Below are positions 1 to 7,490 of a stretch of DNA of 7,788 nt, one piece after another. Where the stretch lies: positions 1-7,788 of the forward strand of contig JAISWC010000091.1 in NCBI GenBank assembly GCA_031271245.1, read 5' to 3'. Made by a program: the position numbers and the translations under genes. The notes under the pieces were generated by a model, which searched no databases, was not told the DNA's origin, and saw nothing but the letters and a program-made list of their open reading frames with translations. Source of the stretch: Tannerella sp. (lineage in GTDB: Bacteria; Bacteroidota; Bacteroidia; Bacteroidales; Tannerellaceae). Position 1 is the stretch's first letter. The number at the start of each line of letters is the position of its first letter.

Positions 1-180
1 AGAGGCCGTACCTTTACGTTGCATATCGGTAAACCGATACCCTGGCAAACGTTCGATCGCACAAAAAACCACCGTGAATGGGCGCACCGGATGCAGCGTC
101 TGGTCGCCGGCCTGCCGGAAATTGCAGAGCCTCCGGCACAAATTATGCCAGAGGATCCAACACGATTCGTTATCGGATAA
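1..180 (+). CDS. 3' end of a probable PlsC-like lysophospholipid acyltransferase (partial)
   Basis: An open frame enters from the left edge in phase 1 and ends at TAA 178-180, giving 59 C-terminal residues. The segment HIGKPIPWQTFD followed by a basic stretch and EWAHRMQRLV resembles the C-terminal tail of Bacteroidetes acyltransferases of the PlsC/putative hemolysin type. In those proteins a G-K-P-I-P turn and an E-W-A helix follow the catalytic domain. Such enzymes acylate lysophospholipids or ornithine-lipid precursors at the inner membrane. The catalytic HX4D motif would lie upstream, outside the window, so the family call rests only on the tail. That this is the end of a real gene is fairly secure from the codon pattern, the same strand as its neighbours and the clean stop; the function is tentative. 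Confidence 0.55.
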   Translation, partial: RGRTFTLHIGKPIPWQTFDRTKNHREWAHRMQRLVAGLPEIAEPPAQIMPEDPTRFVIG

Positions 181-210
181 TTATATTTTTCTTAACCGCT
201 TTGTGGCACT

Positions 211-236
211 TTTGTAATAAACGAATCCGAATTTTG
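211..236 (+). promoter_or_regulatory. Weak candidate promoter upstream of the 275-694 ORF
   Basis: GAATTTTG at 229-236, followed by CACC, matches the Bacteroidetes -7 element TAnnTTTG except for its first base, and it lies about 40 nt before the ATG at 275. Upstream TTTG copies are at 211-214 and 200-203, but the spacings (14 and 25 nt) miss the usual 19-21. This is a plausible but degenerate promoter for the small ORF, and perhaps for the macroglobulin gene behind it. Confidence 0.3.
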
Positions 237-274
237 CACCGGAATAATTAATCATTAATTTATTTTATCGAACA

Positions 275-694
275 ATGAAAAGATGTATTTTCGTATCTAT
301 TTTGGCAGGAGTGGTTCTGTCCGTATTTGCCCAGTTCCGGGCATTACCGGATTCGACTGTTCGTTCACAGAAGTGGACCCTAACACTGGAAGAAGTTGAA
401 GTAAGCGTTCAAAAGCGTAACCAGAGCAGCCTGGAAGTTCCCGTAGCTGTAAACGCGCTGTCGGGAACAGGCTCCGTCCGCTCGTTCACCCTGCCTGCAT
501 ACAAGGTAACAGTTGCAGCCACGTTCTACAAGTCGCCGACGCAGACCGACCGGGAAGCCGTGGATGCAACAAAAGCATCCATCGAAGGCGGCACGTACCG
601 CATCGCCCAGGCCACGGGCAACACGGAATCCGATCCGATTCTAAAGATTTCCGACGGATCTGATCGGTTGTTTGTGCGTAATATGAGTGAATAA
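275..694 (+). pseudogene. Chimeric secreted ORF: TonB-receptor N-terminus joined to a surface-repeat fragment
   Basis: This is an uninterrupted 139-aa frame. Residues 1-20 are a clear Sec signal peptide (basic MKRC, hydrophobic core, VFA-Q cleavage site). Residues 38-64 contain LEEVEVSVQKRNQSSLEV and then PVAVNALSG, which closely matches the start of the plug domain of TonB-dependent outer-membrane receptors (usual form LEEVVVTAQKR...PVAVTALSG). A real receptor would continue for 600 or more residues with plug and barrel. Instead, from about residue 65 the sequence becomes S-FTLPAYKVTVAATF, like the end of an InlB B-type (Listeria-Bacteroides) repeat (FTMPAxDVTVTATF). Residues 94-118 then resemble the AVDAAKAxIEGATYTVAQATANTE module of large Bacteroidetes surface proteins. 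The last 20 residues match nothing I know. I read it as two gene remnants fused in frame near nt 467, most likely nonfunctional, although a small secreted product remains possible. Confidence 0.6.
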
Positions 695-717
695 TGAATA
701 ATGAACGGAATAATTCC

Positions 718-725
718 TATCTTTA
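718..725 (+). promoter_or_regulatory. Possible -7 element for the macroglobulin gene
   Basis: TATCTTTA at 718-725 differs from the Bacteroidetes -7 consensus TAnnTTTG at only the last base and lies 38 nt before the ATG at 764. No TTTG occurs at the expected 19-21 nt upstream; the nearest, at 671-674, is 43 nt away. It is therefore a half-supported promoter, and transcription from further upstream is equally possible. Confidence 0.25.
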
Positions 726-763
726 TGGCCTGTAACACAGAAAAAATAATGTAGATTCGTAAA

Positions 764-3700
764 ATGCAAAGAAAAATGAAACGTATAGCTGTTTTTGGGA
801 CGATTTTAAGCCCCCTTATTTTGGGCATTTTTATGCTGTTTTCCTGCAGGCAGAACAGGGACATGGTACCCTCTGCCGAGTATGCGCCCTATGTGAGCGC
901 TTATACGGGTGGCGTCATTTCCATCCGGTCCACGGTCCGGCTGGAGTTAGCGCAGGAACAGCCTGTCATTGAGACGGGCGTGGAAGTGGAGAATAAATGG
1001 TTCGGCTTTTCGCCGGCCATCAAGGGAAAAACCCGCTGGGTGAATAACCGGACGGTCGAATTTGTGCCCGATCCCGGAGCACTGAAGCCGGGAACGCTTT
1101 ACAATGCCTCTTTTGCACTGGGAAAAGTCGTCAGGGTGGATAAAAAGCTGGCGGAATTTCATTTTTCTTTCCGTGTGGAAGAGCGAAATTTTGTAGTGAA
1201 AGTCATGTCGCCAAGCGTCTCGGCGGATGCCGATGAACAAGTCTCCGTCACGGGGGAAATCCATTTCAGCGACCCGCCTCAACAGGCTGACGTAGAGAAA
1301 ATGATCACCGTTTCAAGAGACGGAGAATCGTTCAGGCCGACGGTCGACGCGCTGGAACAGGCAAACGGCTACCGTTTTACCGTTGACGGCGTTGCCAAAA
1401 AGGCGGAAGACAGCAAACTCGAAATCAGGGTCTCCGGAAAAGCCATTCGGGTGAATAAGGAAGTAATCGAGACCGTGCAGATTCCGGCCAGCCGTTCGTT
1501 TAAGCTGTTGTCGACCGAAGTGATTCGGACTCCCGATTACGGGTTGCAGCTGACTTTTTCGAGTCCGCTTTCCGATAGCCAGGACTTGAACGGGCTGATT
1601 AGGCTCGAAGGGATTTCCTCCGTTACTTCGCAGGTGCAAGACAATAAAATCAACTTGTTTTTTGAGCGCAAGAAAGAATTCCGTACCTTGACTGTACACG
1701 TTGACCAGGGACTGAAAAATGTCCATGATGAAAAACTGAACCAAACCCTCTCCTTTGTCGCGGAGTTGACTGCGCTGGATCCCAAAGTCGAATTTTTGAC
1801 CTCCGGCGTCATTTTGCCCGATGCGAAGAACCTGATGTTGCCTTTCCGCGCCGTCAGTCTGCGGGCGGTTGACGTGAAAATCATCCGCATTTTCGAAAAC
1901 AATGTGTTGATGTTCCTGCAAAACAACGCCTTCTCTTCGCCTCCATCCTACGTTTCCGACCTGAGAAGGGCAGGACGACTGGTGTACAAAAAAACGCTCC
2001 GCCTGGACAGCGATCCGGACAAAACGGTGTATGACTGGGAAAACTATTCCCTTGACTTAACCCCTGTCATCCGGCAGGAGCCGGGTGCCATCTACCGGGT
2101 GGAACTTTCGTTCAAACGCAGTTACGCCGTCTACCCGTGCGAAAACAGTTCGTGGCCGGGCGGCGAACTGACGGATATGAACAGCGGCGAAATCAGCGAG
2201 ACAGACGAGGCCGTTTGGGACGTCCCGTCGACCTATTACAGTTCGTATTATGAAGACATAAACTGGAACGAATTTGACTGGAGCGAACGCGACAATCCCT
2301 GTCATGCAAGCTACTACATGTCCGGGGAACGGAGCGCCGCCGTCAATCTGCTGGCCTCCGACCTGGGAATGATCGTGAAAAGTAATTCGAGCCATCAACT
2401 GTGGGTCGCCGTGTCGAACCTGCTGGATACCCGACCGGTCGCCGGTGCGGAAGTGACGGCCTACAATTTCCAGTTGCAGCCCGTCGGCTCAGCCCGGACG
2501 GACGAAAACGGATTTGCCGCGTTTACGGCCAAAACCAAACCCTTTGTCGTGGTCGCCTCGAGCCGGCGCCAGAAGGCGTATCTCCGGATGACGGACGGCG
2601 AGGAAAACCTGTTAAGCCGCTTCGACGTGGGCGGAAAGGAAATCCAAAAGGGACTGAAAGGCTACGTCTACGGCGAGCGGGGCGTATGGCGGCCGGGCGA
2701 CACGCTGCATCTCTCGTTCATGCTGGAAGACCGCGAACAGCGTATCCCGGACAGCCACCCCGTTTCCATCGAAGTATATAATCCCCGCGGGCAGTTCCAC
2801 ACGAAACAGGTGTCGACCGACGGACTGAACGGCTTGTACACCTTCACGCTGCCGACCCGCGCCGACGACCCGACCGGACTCTGGAATGCGTACGTGAAAG
2901 TGGGCGGGACGTCTTTCCACAAGGCGCTACGGATTGAAACCGTCAAACCGAACCGCCTGAAAATAAATATGGACATACCCGGCGACCGGCTTTCCGCAAC
3001 AAACCGTCCGGCGCCGGTAAAGCTCCGTGCCGCCTGGTTGACGGGCGCTACGGCGCAGCATCTGAAGGCCAAAGTGGAAATCACCCTTTCCAAAACGTCC
3101 ACTCAGTTCAAGGGATACGAAGACTACCTCTTTCACAATCCGGCAACGGACTTTTCGCCCGGCACGTCGGCGGTCTTTGAGGGGACGCTGAACGACCGGG
3201 GCGAAGCCGGCTTCAACCTCCAGGCACTCCCGGCGGAAAATGCGCCGGGAATGTTGCAGGCCGGCATTTCCTGCCGCGTATACGAGCCGGGAGGCGATGC
3301 CAGCTTTTATTATCAGACCGTTCCCTATTCTCCGTTCAAGACTTATGTGGGGATCAACTTTAACCGCAAGCCGTCCGAATATTATCTGGAAACGGACGTG
3401 GAGCATACGTTTGACGTGGTCACGCTGGATGCGGACGGTAAACCGGTGAACGCTTCCGAACTGGAATACAAAATCTACCGCATCGGCTGGAGCTGGTGGT
3501 GGGGATACGAAGACAAGTCGTATGCCTCCTATCTGCAAAACGCCTCCATCAAGCCGGTGGATTCCGGTCAGCTGAGCACGGCCGGCGGAAAGGCCCAAAT
3601 CAGGTTCCGGGTGAATCACCCGGACTGGGGATGTTTCCTGGTCTACGTGAAAGACCGCCAAAACGGACATGCCTGCGGTGGAACGGTCTACATGGACTGG

Positions 3701-6367
3701 CCGGACTGGCGGGGGCGTTCGAACCGGTCGAACCCGGACGATGTCCGTATGCTGACTTTCTCGACCGGGAAAACGTCGTACGAAGCCGGAGAAGAAGCGA
3801 CGATCATGATCCCGGCGGCGGCAGGCGGACGTGCCCTGGTGGCCATCGAAAACGGCTCGGACGTGCTGAGCCGCGAATGGGTGGAAATCCCTGCCTCGGG
3901 CGACGCCAAATATACGTTCAAGGTGACGGAACACATGGCGCCGAACATTTATGTACATGTCAGTCTGTTGCAGCCTCACGAACAGACGGTGAACGACCTG
4001 CCCATCCGCATGTACGGCGTCGTGCCGCTCTTCGTGACCGATAAAAATTCCGTCCTGACCCCCCGGATTGCGATGGCGGACGTGCTGCGTCCCGAAACGG
4101 AATTTACGGTCAAGGTGAAGGAGGCCGACGGAAAACCGATGACGTATACGCTGGCCGTAGTGGACGAAGGACTGCTGGACCTGACGAATTTCAGGACGCC
4201 GGATCCGTGGAACGAATTTTACGCCCGCGAAGCGCTGGGTATTCGCACGTGGGACCTGTACGACGCCGTGATCGGGTCGTTTACGGGGAAATACGGTTCC
4301 ATCCTCGGCGTTGGCGGCGATGGCGACCTGCTTGCACCGAACGGGAAAGCCAACCGTTTCAAGCCGGCAGTACACTTTATCGGCCCGTTTGCGCTCGCGA
4401 AAGGAAAGGAACAGACCCATTCCCTGACCCTGCCGCCGTATATCGGTTCGGTGCGCGTGATGGTCGTAGCCGGACAGGACGGCGCCTACGGGAAGGCGGA
4501 AAAGACCGTTCCCGTCCGCACGCCGCTGATGATCCTGCCGTCGTTGCCGCGCGTAGTCGGTATTGACGAGGAAATTGTTTTACCGGTCAATATCTTTGCG
4601 ATGGAAAATGCCGTCAAGGATGTTTCCGTCAAGGTGGAAACTACCGGCAAACTCCGGCTGACCGGCGAACAGCAGCAAAGCACGGCCTTCTCCGCCCCCG
4701 GCGACAGGATGGTTTACTTCACGCTGAAGTCCGGCGCCGAAACGGGCATCGAAAAAGTGACGGTCACGGCTTCCGGCAACGGCCATACGTCCCGGGAAAC
4801 GATTGAAATAGACGTACGCAATCCGAATCCACCGGCGCTGCACGTTACAGACAGGCTGCTGAATCCCGGCGAATCGGCCGGTTTCACCTGGCAGCTGGAC
4901 GACGCGTCCGACGGCAACCGGGTGAAACTGGAGGCTTCGCGTATTCCTCCGGTAAACCTGAACAGCCGGTTCGACTACCTGCACGACTACCCGCACTATT
5001 GTTCGGAGCAGTTGACCTCGCGGGCGCTGCCCCTGCTGTTCCTTTCGTCCTTCAGGGAACTGAGCGAAAAGGAATCCGCCGCGGTGAAAACGAATGTCCG
5101 CGAAGCGATTGCCAACCTGTATACCCGTCAACTGCCCGGTGGAGGCATGGTCTACTGGGCGGGCGATTCTCATGCCGACCCGTGGATTTCTTCCTATGCA
5201 GGCAGTTTTCTGGTCATGGCGAAGGAGAAAGGCTACGAAGTCAACGAGGGCGTACTCGGCCGGTGGAAGAACTACCAGCGTGCCGCGGCGCAAAACTGGC
5301 GACCGCAAAACGTTCACCGGCGATACGGTCACTTCGACGACGCATACGACCAGGCTTACCGGCTTTACACGCTGGCGCTGGCCGGCGCTCCGGAAACGGG
5401 CGCGATGAACCGGCTGAAGGAAGCGAAAAACCTGTCGCAGCAGGCGTGCTGGCGACTGGCCGCCGCCTATGCGATAACAGGACGGGAGAATGTGGCCGGT
5501 GAACTGATATTCAATCAAAAGACGGAAGTCGACCCCTATTCGCTGAACAATGCCTGGTACGGTTCTCCGAGCATGGACGAAGCCCTGATTCTGGAGACGC
5601 TGTTATTGCTGGGAAAGGAAAAGGACGCCTTTTTGCTGGCGCAAAAACTGTCGCGCAACCTGTCCGAAGAAACTTTCTTTACCACGCAAACCACGGCTCA
5701 TGCACTGGTGGCCATGGCGCGTCTGGCGGAAAAGACATCCGGTACGCTACAGTTTGACTGGTCGCTGAACGGCGCTGAACAGACTCCGGTGAAGACCGGC
5801 AAAGCGATTTTCCTGCAAGACCTGCCTCTCCGTCCGGCCTCCGGCCAGGTCACGGTCAAGAACGCGGGCGACGGCGTGCTGTATGTCAGCCTGACCTCCA
5901 GGACCCTGCCTTTCCGGGATTCGCTGCCCGCAATGGCCAACCGTATCCGGCTGGACGTGTCCTACCTGCAGCCGGACGGCTCGAAGGCCGACATTTCACA
6001 TCTCAGACAGGGACAGGATATTACGGCAGAGATCAGGGTTTCGAACATCAGCGGATACAGCGATTATACGAATCTGGCGCTGACGCACATCATCCCGTCG
6101 GGCTGGGAAATCTACAACGAACGGATGCAGCAGCCGGAAGCTGCCGACGGGAACGGACAGGGCACGGCATACACGTATCGCGACATCCGGGACGACCGCG
6201 TACTGACATATTTCGATTTGCCCCGCAACATGAGCAAGGTTTTTAAAATAAGGCTGATGGCCTCGTATGCGGGTTCCTTTGTGCTTCCGGCCGTTCATTG
6301 TGAAGCGATGTACGACGCAAACGTACAGGCGCGTACCGTAGCCGGTCGCGTCACGGTCGAACAGTGA
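764..6367 (+). CDS. Bacterial alpha-2-macroglobulin, thioester type, lipoprotein
   Basis: A 1867-aa envelope protease inhibitor. The N-terminus is a lipoprotein signal peptide with lipobox L-F-S-C at residues 25-28, so the mature protein is membrane-anchored at Cys28. Met5 (nt 776) is an equally good start; no clear Shine-Dalgarno decides. No acidic surface-export signal follows Cys28, so a periplasmic location is favoured. Visible domains: N-terminal macroglobulin-like domains (about 40-480); a Tyr/Asp-rich insert (about 480-525) seen in Bacteroidetes members; an MG2-type domain starting at KGYVYGERGVWRPGD (about 632-735); bait-region domain (about 997-1170) with TLAVVDEGLLDL at 1129-1140; a Gly-rich, possibly bait or linker stretch (about 1170-1198); the A2M domain (about 1199-1290). 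The thioester motif is C-S-E-Q at 1413-1416 (Cys codon 5000-5002, Gln codon 5009-5011), inside an alpha-toroid domain that includes PGGGMVYWAGDSHADPW. A C-terminal bMG10-like domain spans about 1723-1865. The thioester is intact, so covalent protease trapping is expected. The protein is longer than E. coli YfhM (about 1650 aa), as usual in this phylum. No pbpC partner is visible next to it. Confidence 0.95.
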   Translation: MQRKMKRIAVFGTILSPLILGIFMLFSCRQNRDMVPSAEYAPYVSAYTGGVISIRSTVRLELAQEQPVIETGVEVENKWFGFSPAIKGKTRWVNNRTVEFVPDPGALKPGTLYNASFALGKVVRVDKKLAEFHFSFRVEERNFVVKVMSPSVSADADEQVSVTGEIHFSDPPQQADVEKMITVSRDGESFRPTVDALEQANGYRFTVDGVAKKAEDSKLEIRVSGKAIRVNKEVIETVQIPASRSFKLLSTEVIRTPDYGLQLTFSSPLSDSQDLNGLIRLEGISSVTSQVQDNKINLFFERKKEFRTLTVHVDQGLKNVHDEKLNQTLSFVAELTALDPKVEFLTSGVILPDAKNLMLPFRAVSLRAVDVKIIRIFENNVLMFLQNNAFSSPPSYVSDLRRAGRLVYKKTLRLDSDPDKTVYDWENYSLDLTPVIRQEPGAIYRVELSFKRSYAVYPCENSSWPGGELTDMNSGEISETDEAVWDVPSTYYSSYYEDINWNEFDWSERDNPCHASYYMSGERSAAVNLLASDLGMIVKSNSSHQLWVAVSNLLDTRPVAGAEVTAYNFQLQPVGSARTDENGFAAFTAKTKPFVVVASSRRQKAYLRMTDGEENLLSRFDVGGKEIQKGLKGYVYGERGVWRPGDTLHLSFMLEDREQRIPDSHPVSIEVYNPRGQFHTKQVSTDGLNGLYTFTLPTRADDPTGLWNAYVKVGGTSFHKALRIETVKPNRLKINMDIPGDRLSATNRPAPVKLRAAWLTGATAQHLKAKVEITLSKTSTQFKGYEDYLFHNPATDFSPGTSAVFEGTLNDRGEAGFNLQALPAENAPGMLQAGISCRVYEPGGDASFYYQTVPYSPFKTYVGINFNRKPSEYYLETDVEHTFDVVTLDADGKPVNASELEYKIYRIGWSWWWGYEDKSYASYLQNASIKPVDSGQLSTAGGKAQIRFRVNHPDWGCFLVYVKDRQNGHACGGTVYMDWPDWRGRSNRSNPDDVRMLTFSTGKTSYEAGEEATIMIPAAAGGRALVAIENGSDVLSREWVEIPASGDAKYTFKVTEHMAPNIYVHVSLLQPHEQTVNDLPIRMYGVVPLFVTDKNSVLTPRIAMADVLRPETEFTVKVKEADGKPMTYTLAVVDEGLLDLTNFRTPDPWNEFYAREALGIRTWDLYDAVIGSFTGKYGSILGVGGDGDLLAPNGKANRFKPAVHFIGPFALAKGKEQTHSLTLPPYIGSVRVMVVAGQDGAYGKAEKTVPVRTPLMILPSLPRVVGIDEEIVLPVNIFAMENAVKDVSVKVETTGKLRLTGEQQQSTAFSAPGDRMVYFTLKSGAETGIEKVTVTASGNGHTSRETIEIDVRNPNPPALHVTDRLLNPGESAGFTWQLDDASDGNRVKLEASRIPPVNLNSRFDYLHDYPHYCSEQLTSRALPLLFLSSFRELSEKESAAVKTNVREAIANLYTRQLPGGGMVYWAGDSHADPWISSYAGSFLVMAKEKGYEVNEGVLGRWKNYQRAAAQNWRPQNVHRRYGHFDDAYDQAYRLYTLALAGAPETGAMNRLKEAKNLSQQACWRLAAAYAITGRENVAGELIFNQKTEVDPYSLNNAWYGSPSMDEALILETLLLLGKEKDAFLLAQKLSRNLSEETFFTTQTTAHALVAMARLAEKTSGTLQFDWSLNGAEQTPVKTGKAIFLQDLPLRPASGQVTVKNAGDGVLYVSLTSRTLPFRDSLPAMANRIRLDVSYLQPDGSKADISHLRQGQDITAEIRVSNISGYSDYTNLALTHIIPSGWEIYNERMQQPEAADGNGQGTAYTYRDIRDDRVLTYFDLPRNMSKVFKIRLMASYAGSFVLPAVHCEAMYDANVQARTVAGRVTVEQ

Positions 6368-6574
6368 ACAGGCAAGATAAAATCCGGCATAAAATATGCA
6401 AAAGAATAATCTGTCGAAAGAAGTTGAAAAGTGGGACAGGATGATTAAGTAACGCGAAATAAATAACATCTACTGTTTTACCGGAGCGTTGAGAATGCCA
6501 TTCGTGACAGGAGTCGGATGTCGACGTCACTTTCCCCTCTTGAGAGGCTGTTTGTCCACGCCTGCCGCCCCGTA
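6368..6574 (+). other. Intergenic stretch with no recognised gene
   Basis: This 207-bp stretch follows the macroglobulin stop. I see no intrinsic terminator; a weak 5-bp hairpin (GCATA 6387-6391 with TATGC 6395-6399) has no T-run after it. An 18-codon frame at 6396-6452 (M-Q-K-N-N-L-S-K...) has no supporting context. Around 6530-6552, CCTCT-TG-AGAGG within a C-rich stretch is reminiscent of short noncoding boilerplate repeats in Bacteroidetes, but it is too degraded to name. This region is probably scar sequence left of the IS remnant. Confidence 0.4.
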
Positions 6575-6621
6575 TATATTTTCCCGAAACGGCTGTCATA
6601 CAGCCGTTTCGGGAAAATATA
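6575..6621. repeat. Perfect 22-bp inverted repeat with 3-nt spacer
   Basis: The arm at 6575-6596 is exactly complementary to the arm at 6600-6621, with CAT between them. The core is CCCGAAACGGCTGT and its complement, closed at the outside by A/T pairs. It would form a very stable hairpin on either strand. It is not a standard intrinsic terminator: the T-tract lies on the 5' side and the A-tract on the 3' side, and both are inside the stem, with no U-run following it in either direction. It abuts the first recognisable transposase codons, so it may be an IS-end or inverted-duplication scar. Confidence 0.85.
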
Positions 6622-6948
6622 ATCTTGTGGATTTCATGGGCTTTGGTTCATACGAAACAGCCTGGTTGTGGTTACATAAGCGGCATAGAGCAATGGTACG
6701 GTCAGGCCGGGAAAAATTGTCAGGAGAAGTAGAAGTAGAAGAGACATACATTGGTGGAGATGAGACAGGAAGCGGCAATACAGGTCGTGGAGCGGAAGAA
6801 AAAAGTCTTGTTGCCGTAGCAATCGAATGCATGGGAAAAAAGACAGGCCGGGTACGTTTCAAAATCATTCCGGATGCATCCTCTCAACGCCTTTTGCCGT
6901 TCATTGCAGACAATGTTGAACAGGGGAGCACGGTAATTACCGAATCTG
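6621..6948 (+). pseudogene. IS1595-family transposase fragment, truncated at both ends
   Basis: The frame starting near 6621 reads GFGSYETAWLWLHKRHRAMV, then SGREKLSGEVEVEETYIGG and later KIIPDASSQRLLPF and GSTVIT. This is the order of motifs in the ISXO2-like DDE domain of IS1595-family transposases. The N-terminal zinc-ribbon region of a complete enzyme is missing: the upstream part of the frame (from ATG 6489) runs through the palindrome and has no similarity I recognise. The match is lost at about 6942-6948, where the family normally has TDGWxGY, so the second half of the catalytic domain is gone. In addition, the first catalytic Asp of the usual VEVDETYIGG is Glu here (codon 6738-6740). 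The fragment cannot encode an active transposase. Its downstream edge lies immediately before the ssrA promoter. No terminal inverted repeats or target duplication were identified. Confidence 0.8.
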
Positions 6949-6954
6949 ATTTTT

Positions 6955-6987
6955 TTTGCGTGTGTTACAAAAAAAACCGTATCTTTG
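6955..6987 (+). promoter_or_regulatory. Bacteroidetes-type promoter for ssrA
   Basis: TTTG at 6955-6958, 21 nt, then TATCTTTG at 6980-6987 is a full match to the primary-sigma consensus of Bacteroidetes (TTTG, 19-21 nt, TAnnTTTG). Transcription should start around 6992-6996. The first gene downstream on this strand is the tmRNA at 7093, which implies a 5' leader of about 100 nt. No credible ORF lies in that leader (ATG 7001 gives only M-R-E-stop). Confidence 0.75.
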
Positions 6988-7092
6988 TACCGCAAAAGAA
7001 ATGCGTGAATAAAGAAGGCGTTCTTCCGGCGTGTCTCCGGCAACGAAAAGACATCGCAATTTCTTCTGACGTTCGATCTGTTGCAAAAACAG

Positions 7093-7487
7093 GGGGCTGA
7101 CCGGTTTTGACAGCGGGCAGAAGTGGTTTGCAAGCATGCAGTGCGTCGTTGACCGGCACTATAATCCTGGCTGACAAAAATTAACTGGCGAAAATACTTA
7201 CGCTCTCGCTGCGTGATCGAAGTACAGTAGATCAACGCTTTATCCTTACACAAGGTGTTTGGACGAGATATCACCCGGAAGCTCCGGCTCCGAAGCAGTC
7301 CGAAACGGTGGTACGGAAATATCGGAGATAGCCTGAAGGAAGTCCCGTACTTCAGGTGAAACTTAGGGAATAAGCCTGATGTGGGTGGCTTCGGTCTTGC
7401 ATCAGGTCGAAAATGAAGGCGAAGATAAGCATGTAGAAAACAAATTAATTCCTCGTTTGGACGAGAGTTCGAATCTCTCCAGCTCCA
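7093..7487 (+). ncRNA. ssrA: Transfer-messenger RNA (tmRNA)
   Basis: One-piece tmRNA of about 395 nt that rescues stalled ribosomes and tags their products for proteolysis, working with SmpB. The tRNA-like ends pair as GGGGCTG (7093-7099) with CAGCTCC (7480-7486), including the G3-U70 alanine identity pair, with A7487 as discriminator. The T arm is GAGAG (7463-7467), loop TTCGAAT, CTCTC (7475-7479). Long-range helix 2 is seen as GTTT (7126-7129) and GCATGC (7134-7139) against GCATGT (7429-7434) and AAAC (7438-7441). Pseudoknot stems include AGTGC 7140-7144 with GCACT 7156-7160, CCTGAAG 7332-7338 with CTTCAGG 7350-7356, and CCTGATG 7375-7381 with CATCAGG 7400-7406. The 3' CCA is not encoded (CAA follows the discriminator), so it must be added by a nucleotidyltransferase. 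Expression is probably from the promoter at 6955-6987, with 5' processing by RNase P. Confidence 0.96.
7187..7216 (+). other. tmRNA tag-peptide reading frame (GENTYALAA)
   Basis: The resume codon GGC at 7187 opens a nine-codon frame reading G-E-N-T-Y-A-L-A-A and ending at TGA 7214-7216. With the alanine charged on the tRNA-like domain, the added tag is A-GENTYALAA. The terminal A-L-A-A is the standard recognition end for ClpXP-type proteases. The G-E-x-x-Y-A-L-A-A form is characteristic of Bacteroidales, and the N-T pair distinguishes it from the T-N and N-N versions known in other genera. Confidence 0.92.
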
Positions 7488-7490
7488 CAA
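7463..7490 (+). other. Probable attachment site (attL) in the ssrA 3' end
   Basis: The T arm and acceptor 3' strand of the tmRNA are a common target of tyrosine-recombinase elements, which restore the gene's end on integration. Here this segment is followed after 129 bp by an integrase gene reading away from it, the usual geometry of an element end. The matching direct repeat (attR) would be beyond the right edge, so the exact core cannot be defined from this window. Confidence 0.55.

Noticed and set aside
204..220. TGGCAC at 204-209 as a sigma-54 -24 element
   Set aside because: The required TTGC-type -12 element is absent at the correct spacing.
2927..4420. 497-codon open frame on the minus strand
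   Set aside because: It lies wholly inside the macroglobulin gene. Its Arg/His/Val-rich composition is what the complement of this GC-rich coding strand produces, and it shows no family motif.
4580..5518. 312-codon minus-strand frame
   Set aside because: Shadow of the macroglobulin thioester region; its composition is that of complementary codons and no motif is seen.
6396..6452. 18-codon frame just after the macroglobulin gene
   Set aside because: It is too short, has no ribosome-site or conservation evidence, and does not resemble the N-terminus of PbpC.
6351..6599. 82-codon minus-strand frame containing a hydrophobic stretch
   Set aside because: It overlaps the macroglobulin end and the palindrome, and no family is recognised; the hydrophobic run comes from an A/T-rich intergenic region.
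6489..6620. N-terminal part of the 203-codon frame beginning at ATG 6489, as the true start of the transposase
   Set aside because: It reads through the palindrome and has none of the zinc-ribbon cysteine pairs of IS1595 transposases, so it is fortuitous open sequence joined to the remnant.
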